Assembly (NCBI GenBank): GCA_964594665.1
Contig: CAZQNY010000089.1
Span: 1 to 13,334, forward strand
Origin: BM520 sp964594665
GTDB lineage: Bacteria > Bacteroidota > Bacteroidia > Bacteroidales > BM520
Length of the DNA: 13,334 nucleotides
Direction: 5' to 3'
The position numbers and the translations under genes were made by a program. Positions 7,075 to 13,334 of this stretch are shown here, in pieces. The notes beneath the pieces were generated by a model. That model was not told where the DNA came from. It worked only from the letters and a program-made list of their open reading frames with translations, and did not search any database. How positions within the stretch are numbered: the stretch's first letter is position 1; every line of letters starts with the position of its first letter.

Positions 7075-7880
7075 TGACGCTGAACAGCGATAAAATAAAA
7101 GGTATTCTGGGAACCACAGTCGTGCATCTGATTGTGCTTATTTTGCTGTTCTTCTTTGGCTTTTCAACACCATTGCCGCTGCCCGGCGAAGAAGGTGTTG
7201 AAGTAGATCTGGGATTCTCCGAAACAGGTAGCGGAAACAATCAACAGGAAACGCCGGCTCCCATGGAAGAAGATACACCTCCTCCGGTTATGGATGAAAC
7301 ACCCACGGTGGAAGAACAGGTTGTAACAAACGATGCTGACGACACTCCTTTTATCGAAGAAACTGTTGAGGAGCCTGTTGAAGAGCCTGTTGAAGAGTCA
7401 ACAGAGGTTGCGGAGGAAAAAACAGTTGTGGAAAATCCGGAGCCACCAAAACCAGTGCTCAACCCCAACGCACTTTATAAAGGCAAAAAAACAGATTCGG
7501 AACAAGGGGGCAATGAGGGCAATACTTTGTACCCCGGAGATCAGGGAAAAGAAAACGGAACCGAAGACTCCGGGAACTACGAAGGACTGGGAGGCATGGG
7601 AAACGGTATCTCTTTCGACCTTGGAGGAAGAAGTGCAAAAGCGCTCCCAAAACCAACTTACAATTCCGAAGATCAGGGAAAAGTTGTTGTTACCATCAGG
7701 GTCGACAGGCAAGGTTTTGTGATCTCTGCAGAAGCAGGCGCCAGAGGTACAAGCATTACAGATCAAAAGCTGTGGCGCGAAGCTGAGTCAGCAGCAAAAA
7801 GAGCCCGCTTCTCGCCAAAACCCGACGCACCCGAAGTGCAAAGAGGTACAATAACATACAACTTCATACGACTGAATTAA
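7074..7880 (+). CDS. TonB-family energy transducer
   Basis: The 268-residue protein has one membrane anchor at about 11-30 (ILGTTVVHLIVLILLFFFGF) and then a long acidic, Pro/Glu-rich periplasmic linker (about 34-140) with a V-E-E-P repeat. A Gly/Asn-rich stretch follows (about 140-185), then a C-terminal TonB-like domain (about 200-268; KVVVTIRVDRQGFVISAE ... ARFSPKPDAPEVQRGTITYNF). TonB spans the periplasm and opens outer-membrane TonB-dependent transporters. His18 in the anchor, with Thr14 four residues before it, mirrors the Ser-x3-His pair of classical TonB. The linker is acidic, whereas E. coli TonB alternates Glu-Pro and Lys-Pro. No receptor gene is nearby, so its partner is unknown. 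A terminator follows 21 bases after the stop codon. Confidence 0.88.
   Translation: MTLNSDKIKGILGTTVVHLIVLILLFFFGFSTPLPLPGEEGVEVDLGFSETGSGNNQQETPAPMEEDTPPPVMDETPTVEEQVVTNDADDTPFIEETVEEPVEEPVEESTEVAEEKTVVENPEPPKPVLNPNALYKGKKTDSEQGGNEGNTLYPGDQGKENGTEDSGNYEGLGGMGNGISFDLGGRSAKALPKPTYNSEDQGKVVVTIRVDRQGFVISAEAGARGTSITDQKLWREAESAAKRARFSPKPDAPEVQRGTITYNFIRLN
7365..7400 (+). repeat. 12-bp in-frame tandem repeat in the tonB linker
   Basis: Three successive 12-base units (GTTGAGGAGCCT, GTTGAAGAGCCT, GTTGAAGAGTCA) encode Val-Glu-Glu-Pro/Ser from residue 98 of the TonB-like protein. Because a unit is four codons, copy-number changes would lengthen or shorten the periplasmic linker without a frameshift. 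Confidence 0.8.
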
Positions 7881-7901
7881 TAAAATTTCATTCGCATATA
7901 G

Positions 7902-7936
7902 AGAGGTATCAGATTATTCTGTTACCTCTTTTTTTT
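7902..7936 (+). terminator. Rho-independent terminator after exbB-exbD-tonB
   Basis: AGAGGTA (7902-7908) pairs with TACCTCT (7923-7929), and the inner CAGA (7910-7913) pairs with TCTG (7918-7921). One T-T mismatch separates the two stems and the loop is TTAT. Eight Ts (7929-7936) follow. The last T is shared with the folC promoter element. Confidence 0.9.
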
Positions 7937-7943
7937 ACCTTTG
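7936..7943 (+). promoter_or_regulatory. -7 promoter element of folC
   Basis: TACCTTTG is an exact match to TAnnTTTG, 20 bases before the folC start, giving a short leader. It begins at the last T of the preceding terminator. No TTTG is seen at the expected -33 position, which lies inside the hairpin. Confidence 0.55.
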
Positions 7944-7963
7944 CCCTCTCAAATTACCCGGAT

Positions 7964-9292
7964 ATGAACGGAAAAAACTATCAGGAAATACTGGATTTTC
8001 TGTACGCCCAGCTGCCAATGTATCAACGCACAGGTGCTGCAGCTTATAAAGCCGACCTCAACAACACACTGGAATTATGCAAAATGCTGGAAAACCCTGA
8101 AAATGAAATCCCTGCAATACATGTTGCCGGAACCAACGGGAAAGGCTCCGTATCACATATGTTAGCATCCGCGCTAATGGAACAAGGATACAAAACAGGA
8201 CTTTATACTTCTCCACACCTTACTGATTTTCGCGAAAGAATAACCATTAATGGTGCGAAAATTCCTAAGGAAAAAGTTATTGAGTTTGTTGAAAATTACA
8301 AAAACACCTTTCAGGCAATAAAACCTTCGTTTTTTGAACTCACCTTTGCCATGGCACTGGATTATTTCCACCAACAAAAGGTAAATATTGCCGTATTTGA
8401 AACCGGAATGGGCGGAAGACTTGATTCCACAAATGTTGTAAAACCCGTAATTTCCGTGATTACGAATATCGGTCACGATCATCAGCAGTTTCTTGGCGAT
8501 ACCATTGAAAAAATCGCAAAAGAAAAAGCAGGGATCATTAAAGCAAACGTTCCTGTTATTATTGGCAAAACACAAACAGATACGGCTCCTGTGTTTACCT
8601 CTGCGGCAAATACACAAAAGGCACCCATCCTATTTGCCGATGAACATATTCATACCTCAGATGAAGGAATTATCGAATCTGAAAACTATAACTATTATAG
8701 AAAACTCAGAATCCACAGCAGTCACACCAAGGTACCTGAAAACATTAACAGTGCACTAACAGGATTATATCAGAAAGAGAATATCGTTACCGCGCTGGCA
8801 GCAATGGTCATGCTTCAGAATACAAATTTCCCTGTTAGCACGACCTCTATCCGGCATGGGATGCAGAAAGTAATTGAAAACACAAACCTCCGGGGCAGAT
8901 GGCAGATCCTTGGAAAAAACCCTTTAACTATCTGCGATACAGGTCACAACAAAGAAGGACTGGAATCTGTGTTGGAAATGATAAAACAGCAAACCTATAG
9001 CAAACTACATATTGTTATGGGCGTCGTTAATGATAAAAATGCAGGAGAGATCTTAAAATTATTCCCGAAAGATGCCGGCTATTACATCTGCAAAGCGAAT
9101 ATTCCAAGAAGTATGGATGAAAACAAACTGGCTGAAATAGCCCGAAAGAACGGTCTGGCCGAAATCTCTGCTTTTGGCACGGTGAAAGATGCTTTTCTGA
9201 ATGCACAGAAAAAGGCAGATCAAAAAGATATGATTTTCATCGGGGGAAGTACTTTTGTAGTAGCCGACTTACTGGAATATCTGGAAAAATAA
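7964..9292 (+). CDS. folC: Bifunctional folylpolyglutamate/dihydrofolate synthase FolC
   Basis: FolC adds glutamate to dihydropteroate and/or extends the polyglutamate tail of folates using ATP, in the cytoplasm. The 442-residue product has the Mur-ligase-related fold: HVAGTNGKGSVSHMLASAL (P-loop, about residues 53-71), TGLYTSPHLTDFRERITING (about 77-96), FELTFAMALDYF, ETGMGGRLDSTNVV (about 146-159), ITNIGHDHQQFLG and AKEKAGIIK. The C-terminal half has LRGRWQIL, DTGHNKEGL and FIGGSTFVVADLLEYL. The length is normal. It is read from its own promoter behind a terminator, so it is probably a single-gene unit. Its stop codon (9290-9292) directly touches that of the convergent thiS (9295-9293), with no terminator visible. 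Confidence 0.96.
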   Translation: MNGKNYQEILDFLYAQLPMYQRTGAAAYKADLNNTLELCKMLENPENEIPAIHVAGTNGKGSVSHMLASALMEQGYKTGLYTSPHLTDFRERITINGAKIPKEKVIEFVENYKNTFQAIKPSFFELTFAMALDYFHQQKVNIAVFETGMGGRLDSTNVVKPVISVITNIGHDHQQFLGDTIEKIAKEKAGIIKANVPVIIGKTQTDTAPVFTSAANTQKAPILFADEHIHTSDEGIIESENYNYYRKLRIHSSHTKVPENINSALTGLYQKENIVTALAAMVMLQNTNFPVSTTSIRHGMQKVIENTNLRGRWQILGKNPLTICDTGHNKEGLESVLEMIKQQTYSKLHIVMGVVNDKNAGEILKLFPKDAGYYICKANIPRSMDENKLAEIARKNGLAEISAFGTVKDAFLNAQKKADQKDMIFIGGSTFVVADLLEYLEK

Positions 9293-9496
9293 TCATCCGC
9301 CACTGACAAGGTGTAAAACCTGTACCTTGTCACCATCAAATATCTGTTTTTCACCATAATCAATCTTCTTAACAAGCTTGTCATTTACCTTGATAACCAG
9401 CATTTTGAAGGTGAAATTTTTAATATGAAGTAAATCCTGAATTGTTAATACGGAAGCATCCAGTGTTTCTTCTCTGTTATTTAGAATAATTTTCAT
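9293..9496 (-). CDS. thiS: ThiS-like sulfur carrier protein
   Basis: This 67-residue ubiquitin-like protein ends in VQVLHLVSGG. The C-terminal Gly-Gly is the site where a ThiF/MoeB-type enzyme adenylates the carrier and where sulfur is then held as a thiocarboxylate. The start MKIILNNREETLD and the segment VIKVNDKLV are typical of ThiS. In thiamine synthesis ThiS donates sulfur to the thiazole through ThiG, but no thiG, thiH, thiC or thiE is present here, so the acceptor may be different. It lies one base after thiF on the same strand, as the last gene of a three-gene operon. It could also be described as MoaD-like, but its length and sequence fit ThiS better. Confidence 0.85.
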   Translation of the reverse strand: MKIILNNREETLDASVLTIQDLLHIKNFTFKMLVIKVNDKLVKKIDYGEKQIFDGDKVQVLHLVSGG

Positions 9497-9497
9497 A

Positions 9498-10100
9498 TCA
9501 GATAATATAAGTATTTATATCAAAATCCTTCATAAGAAGGTCAAGAACGACATTTGCCTGCATACTGGCAACAATTGTAACCCTGGGTGCCAGAGGAGGA
9601 GCATTTTCGGAAACTGCGGAGACCGCATCGCCACAGATATACAAATTGCCGTAATTCATTGTTTTAAGTGAATCGTTCATACCCCATCCTGCCATTCCGT
9701 TTCCGGCAACCAAAGGTCTTTCGGGCCATAAATCCAATGCGGATTCGATAAACTGACGTTTTTCAAAATCCTGATCCATAGCCTCTACCAAAACATCAAC
9801 ACCGGAATAAAACTCCTCAATATTCTCCGATGAAACTTTCTCTTTATACACTGAAACACGAATATGCGGATCAATACGAAAGATATTCATTTTTAAAGCT
9901 TTTACCTTGGGAATCCCTATCTGATCTTCAAAATAATATTGCCGGTTCAAATTTGACCGCGACACCATATCAAAATCCGCAATAATGATTTTCCCAACAC
10001 CTGTTCGGGCAAGGGCAACAGCGCAATTAGAGCCTAACCCTCCAACACCGGCGATTCCCACAACTTTTGTACTCAGATGCTCTCGTATTGCATCAATCAT
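9498..10100 (-). CDS. thiF: Short ThiF-type adenylyltransferase (E1-like)
   Basis: This 200-residue enzyme is of the ThiF/MoeB/HesA superfamily and should activate the C-terminus of the neighbouring ThiS as an acyl-adenylate. It has the nucleotide-binding GVGGLGSN (residues 18-25), the acidic end of the second strand (ADFD, 41-44), the catalytic-type SRSNLNRQ (47-54, with Arg53) and GIPKVKAL (62-69). The final APRVTIVASMQANVVLDLL (171-189) is typical of the compact 'family 2' ThiF. It lacks the CxxC zinc motifs of longer ThiF/MoeB proteins. Cys156 (LYICGD) is the only late cysteine and a possible sulfur-handling residue (inference). Its start lies 11 bases after the DUF364 gene. The substrate is inferred from the neighbour. 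Confidence 0.87.
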   Translation of the reverse strand: MIDAIREHLSTKVVGIAGVGGLGSNCAVALARTGVGKIIIADFDMVSRSNLNRQYYFEDQIGIPKVKALKMNIFRIDPHIRVSVYKEKVSSENIEEFYSGVDVLVEAMDQDFEKRQFIESALDLWPERPLVAGNGMAGWGMNDSLKTMNYGNLYICGDAVSAVSENAPPLAPRVTIVASMQANVVLDLLMKDFDINTYII

Positions 10101-10111
10101 AATCAGCTTTT

Positions 10112-10810
10112 TTATTTCTTCCGGTAAATTTTGGTGGCAAAGATATTAAAATCACGGGTTCCACCGTCGTTGCCAATAATATCGGCAATACGATCATCAA
10201 AATCAGTGAAATCCATTCCAAATAAACCCTGCACTCCGGGATAGGAGAACATATGGTCGTGCAGCAGAGTTGAAGGCCCCAGCAAATAAACCGGAACAGC
10301 ATTAACATTTTCCGATAAAACCTGAAAAAAGGTCCCGTTAAAAATTGTAGTGCTCGTTAAAACGATTTGTTCAGCCTCATGAACCGCCTGCTGCAGGTTC
10401 TCCATAGGCTCCAGCCGGGGATGATCCACCGCACGGTCAAAGACTTTTACCTGAGCACCTGCCTCATCAAAACGTTTCACCAATGGCCGGAAAAAACCCA
10501 CCATAACATTACGTTGTTTCTCCTTAAAGGGAATAACATCAAAAATATCATCCGCCCCATCTGCAGGCCAATCCTTGTTAATTGTCGCATTGAGCCATGC
10601 ATTATAAATCATTCTGTGGTGAATGTTCGTTAAATCCGGCTCCAGGGTAAAAGGATCTACCCCCCGGGGAGGATCCTGTAATGTAGCACAAACACCAACA
10701 CGCCCGCTTTTTAGCATAACAGCAACATAGCAACATCCTGACTCATACCGATCTATTGTTGTTCCATCATAGGGATATTTTTCATAAAAATAATTCAGGG
10801 GATCCTTCAT
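10112..10810 (-). CDS. DUF4213/DUF364 (putative heavy-metal chelation) protein
   Basis: This 232-residue cytoplasmic protein has no signal peptide. It shows an N-terminal domain (about 1-85) resembling DUF4213 and a C-terminal Rossmann-like DUF364 domain: VGFFRPLVKRF (104-114), IVLTSTTIFNGT (149-160), VYLLGPSTLL (174-183), and a closing GGT (216-218). DUF364 proteins have been described as putative heavy-metal chelators, but the biochemical role is unknown to me. The frame is open up to an ATG at 10858, which would add 16 residues. I prefer the ATG at 10810 because a well-formed promoter (10828-10859) lies inside that extension. It is the first gene of an operon with thiF and thiS, which suggests a shared sulfur- or metal-related job. 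Confidence 0.8.
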   Translation of the reverse strand: MKDPLNYFYEKYPYDGTTIDRYESGCCYVAVMLKSGRVGVCATLQDPPRGVDPFTLEPDLTNIHHRMIYNAWLNATINKDWPADGADDIFDVIPFKEKQRNVMVGFFRPLVKRFDEAGAQVKVFDRAVDHPRLEPMENLQQAVHEAEQIVLTSTTIFNGTFFQVLSENVNAVPVYLLGPSTLLHDHMFSYPGVQGLFGMDFTDFDDRIADIIGNDGGTRDFNIFATKIYRKK

Positions 10811-10827
10811 GACCAATTGTTTTATAG

Positions 10828-10859
10828 CAAATGTACACAATTGAAAAATCTTCCACAAA
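10828..10859 (-). promoter_or_regulatory. Bacteroidota promoter of the DUF364-thiF-thiS operon
   Basis: On the minus strand, TTTG (10859-10856) and TACATTTG (10835-10828) are separated by 20 bases. This matches the -33 TTTG / -7 TAnnTTTG consensus with its usual spacing. The -7 box ends 17 bases before the ATG at 10810, implying a short leader. It is the best-formed promoter in the window. Confidence 0.7.
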
Positions 10860-10898
10860 AATCATTTTTCATGCAACCCTCATACACTTTTTTGTTTC

Positions 10899-10917
10899 TA
10901 TGTTAATAGTATGTTAA
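10899..10917 (+). repeat. Direct repeat TATGTTAA x2, 11 bp apart, upstream of C25 gene
   Basis: TATGTTAA occurs at 10899-10906 and 10910-10917, so the starts are 11 bases apart, about one helical turn. The second copy ends 6 bases before the -7 element. This spacing fits an activator site or a substitute for a missing -33 box. No regulator is assigned. Confidence 0.4.
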
Positions 10918-10923
10918 ATGCAC

Positions 10924-10931
10924 TATTTTTG
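10924..10931 (+). promoter_or_regulatory. -7 promoter element of the C25 protease gene
   Basis: TATTTTTG is an exact TAnnTTTG match, 31 bases before the ATG at 10963. No TTTG lies at -33; the two TATGTTAA repeats occupy that region instead. It diverges from the DUF364 promoter across a 152-bp spacer. Confidence 0.55.
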
Positions 10932-10962
10932 CCACCGGATTAAATTTTCTAAAATACACACT

Positions 10963-13334
10963 ATGAGACAAGTCTACACGAAGTCAATAATGCTTATTCT
11001 GGCATTATTTGTAATTCAATTAACACCACTGAAAGCACAGGATCAGATTCACTTTCAGGATGCCTGGGGAGATAATGGCTATACGCTTATTTCGTCAAAA
11101 GCAAATACAAAAACCATAAACTATTCGCTCACTGATATTTCGTTTACAGATATCGCAGTGGGTGATGCTACAATGAAGTCCATTTCCCTGCCCGGCGAGT
11201 TCCTGCCCAATGAAAAAGGAGCACCAAACCTTCCGGGTTCCGGCCGTTATGTTGCTATCCCGCAGGGAGCAGTGGCATCGGTAAATATAATCTCATCAAG
11301 AAAAGAGATTATTGAGAATATTGAAATCGCACCATCTCCGGAAATCCCCTGGGATGACGAAAAAAAACCTCTTGTTTACGAAAAAAACAATAATATATAC
11401 CAACAGGATGCTTTCTACCCTGAAAATCCGGTATCATTATCCCAGCCAACATCTATCCGTGGCGTTGATGCTGTGATCGCCGGCGTTACACCTTTCCAGT
11501 ATAACCCTGTTACAAAGCAATTGGTAATCTACCGTGATATTCAGTTTGAGATCACTATCGAAGGGGGCAATAATAATTATGGTGATGAATCATATCGCAG
11601 CCGCTACTGGGATCCTATTCTCAGTGATGTTCTGCTAAACTATTCTGATCTTCCAAAAATAGATTACAACAAACGTTATAATGGAAATGCAAAGGATCTT
11701 ACCGGATGTGAATATCTTATTGTATCTCCTACAAATAGCGAATTCACATCCTGGGCTGACACAATCCGCCGTTTTCGTACCAAACAGGGTATCCTCACTC
11801 ATGTAGTAACCCTCGACGAAATTGGCGCCAATACTGCATCCGTACTTGAAGATTATTTTGACGATATTTACGCCAACTGGGACATTAAACCCGCAGCAGT
11901 TCTACTGCTTGGTGATTACGGATCAAGCGCAACAAACTCGATCACTTCGCCTATCTGGGACGGATACTGTGTGTCGGATAACATTTATGCTGATGTTACC
12001 GGAAATGATATGCCGGATATGATCTTTGCACGTATCACAGCACGTAATGCCGGTGAATTGCAAACCATGATTATGAAATTCATCAACTATGAGATGGATC
12101 CTCCGGTAGCAGAAGATTTTTACAACCACCCCATCACTGCATTAGGCTGGCAAACAGAACGCTGGTTCCAGATTTGCTCCGAAACAGTTGGCGGTTTCTG
12201 GAAAAATGAACTCGGTAAAGACCCCGTTCGTATTAACGCAGTATACGATGGAAACCCAAGTAATGACCCCTGGTCAACAGCGACAAACACATACACCGTT
12301 ACAAGCTATTTCGGCCCCAATGGACTGGGATATATACCTGCTACTCCGGCAGAACTTGGAGGATGGACCGGTGGTAGCGCTTCACAGGTTGTAAATGCCA
12401 TTAACGACGGAGCCTTTATGCTTCAGCACCGTGATCACGGTTATGAACAAGGCTGGGGGGAGCCCGGATTTTCAAGTAATAATATTGGTTCTCTGACAAA
12501 TACGGACCTCACTTTTGTGTTTTCCATCAACTGCCTTACCGGTAAGTATAATGCCAGCTCAGAATGCTTTACAGAAAAATTCCATCGCTCCGGATACGGT
12601 GCACTGGGACTGATTGCTGCTTCGGAGGTATCGTATTCTTTTGTTAACGACACCTATGTCTGGGGTCTCTACGATAATATGTGGCCCGATTTTATGCCCG
12701 CCTATGGATCTACTCCTGAACCCCGTGGTATCCTTCCCGCATTCGGTAATGCAGGTGGTAAATATTTCCTCCAGCAGAGTGGATGGCCTTATAATTCCAA
12801 TAACAAAGAGGTAACATATAACCTTTTCCACCATCATGGTGATGCTTTCCTTACGGTATATACTGAAGTTCCGCAGGATCTTACTATTGCGCACAACCCT
12901 GTTCTGCTTAGCGGCCTTGACACTTATGAAGTAACTGCCGACGAAGGGGCTCTGATTGCCATATCCTATGATGGTGTTATCCTGGGTACCGCTATTGGTA
13001 CCGGTGAACCTGTTGAAGTAGCTATCGAACCTCAGCTACCCGGTATTTACGTGGATCTTGTTATCACAAAACAAAACTATTTCCGGTACGAACAAAAAGT
13101 ACAGGTTATACCTCCTGATGGTGCATATATCCTTGAAGATGATTTTACTGTTGTTGATGGTAATGCCAATGGACAGGTTGACTATGACGAAATGATCACT
13201 CTCGACGTAACAATGAAAAATGTAGGTAGTGATGATGGTAATAATATTATCGTGGAACTTACATCTTCAGATGCATTTGTAACAATCACCAATGCCACTG
13301 CAGATTTTGGAACGATCCCTGCAGAAAGCAATAT
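10963..13334 (+). CDS. Gingipain-like C25 cysteine protease, 3' end cut by window edge
   Basis: The frame is open for 790 codons from ATG 10963 to the window end. A signal peptide covers about residues 1-25 (hydrophobic LILALFVIQL, cleaved near LKAQ). Residues of about 27-235 look like the C25 propeptide. A catalytic domain of about 245-625 follows, with CEYLIVSPTNSEF, AAVLLLGDYG, HRDHG (His492) and INCLTG (Cys524). The 32-residue gap between His and Cys is close to that of gingipains, whose dyad is His/Cys. Residues of about 630-715 (VPQDLTIAHNPVLLSG ... GIYVDLVITK) fit the Ig-like C25 C-terminal domain. Next comes DGNANGQVDYDE (732-743), a well-formed 12-residue calcium-loop pattern that opens another beta domain. 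C25 enzymes are typical T9SS cargo, and a C-terminal sorting domain is expected beyond the window but not seen. Many CGT and GGT codons suggest good expression. The target protein is unknown. Confidence 0.9.
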   Translation, partial: MRQVYTKSIMLILALFVIQLTPLKAQDQIHFQDAWGDNGYTLISSKANTKTINYSLTDISFTDIAVGDATMKSISLPGEFLPNEKGAPNLPGSGRYVAIPQGAVASVNIISSRKEIIENIEIAPSPEIPWDDEKKPLVYEKNNNIYQQDAFYPENPVSLSQPTSIRGVDAVIAGVTPFQYNPVTKQLVIYRDIQFEITIEGGNNNYGDESYRSRYWDPILSDVLLNYSDLPKIDYNKRYNGNAKDLTGCEYLIVSPTNSEFTSWADTIRRFRTKQGILTHVVTLDEIGANTASVLEDYFDDIYANWDIKPAAVLLLGDYGSSATNSITSPIWDGYCVSDNIYADVTGNDMPDMIFARITARNAGELQTMIMKFINYEMDPPVAEDFYNHPITALGWQTERWFQICSETVGGFWKNELGKDPVRINAVYDGNPSNDPWSTATNTYTVTSYFGPNGLGYIPATPAELGGWTGGSASQVVNAINDGAFMLQHRDHGYEQGWGEPGFSSNNIGSLTNTDLTFVFSINCLTGKYNASSECFTEKFHRSGYGALGLIAASEVSYSFVNDTYVWGLYDNMWPDFMPAYGSTPEPRGILPAFGNAGGKYFLQQSGWPYNSNNKEVTYNLFHHHGDAFLTVYTEVPQDLTIAHNPVLLSGLDTYEVTADEGALIAISYDGVILGTAIGTGEPVEVAIEPQLPGIYVDLVITKQNYFRYEQKVQVIPPDGAYILEDDFTVVDGNANGQVDYDEMITLDVTMKNVGSDDGNNIIVELTSSDAFVTITNATADFGTIPAESN

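Noticed and set aside
7241..7468. Ser/Thr/Val-rich 75-codon minus-strand frame
   Set aside because: Its low complexity is just the reverse reading of the Glu/Pro/Val-rich TonB linker.
8174..8617. 147-codon open frame on the minus strand inside folC
   Set aside because: It lies wholly within conserved FolC motifs; the translation is Cys/Phe-rich and has no family features.
11822..12894. Several 60-110-codon frames on both strands
   Set aside because: All lie inside the continuous C25 protease frame that runs from 10963 to the window end.
12984..13002. Repeated GGTACC forming a potential hairpin
   Set aside because: It is within the C25 coding sequence (Gly-Thr codons) with no T run; most likely codon-level coincidence.

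Overview
The window looks like a chromosomal segment of a member of the Bacteroidota, probably a marine or anaerobic Bacteroidales/Marinilabiliales-type organism (the phylum is well supported, the finer placement is a guess). The evidence is type IX secretion (T9SS) and gliding genes (porU, a porP/sprF homologue, gldJ), a gingipain-like C25 protease, AT-rich spacers, few Shine-Dalgarno sites, and -7 promoter elements of the Bacteroidota form TAnnTTTG (-33 TTTG).

Layout. Positions 1-717 (minus) hold the first 239 codons of the T9SS sortase porU, cut by the window edge. Diverging from it across a 150-bp spacer with nested dyads is porP/sprF, then gldJ, ended by a strong UUCG-loop terminator. 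Next come murF and anmK (peptidoglycan precursor synthesis and recycling), overlapping by one base. After a 127-bp leader there is an exbB-exbD-tonB energy-transduction operon that ends at a second strong terminator, and folC is read from its own promoter directly behind that terminator. A minus-strand operon (a DUF4213/DUF364 protein, then a short thiF, then thiS) converges on folC with no bases between the two stop codons. Finally, diverging from that operon, a large C25 cysteine protease begins at 10963 and stays open to the window end (790 codons seen).

How the genes fit together. PorU, PorP/SprF and GldJ belong to the cell-envelope export and motility machinery, and the C25 protease is the kind of enzyme that T9SS exports; its C-terminal sorting domain would lie outside the window. 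MurF and AnmK supply and recycle cell-wall material. ExbB/ExbD/TonB couple the proton gradient to outer-membrane transport. FolC serves folate metabolism. The least explained part is the thiS-thiF-DUF364 operon: it has a complete sulfur-carrier/activating-enzyme pair but no other thiamine gene, and it is paired with a family suspected of metal chelation. It is the best candidate here for an undescribed pathway, though the sequence alone does not show its product.

There is no gene-free stretch over 300 bases. No tRNA, rRNA, CRISPR array, insertion sequence or prophage feature was seen.
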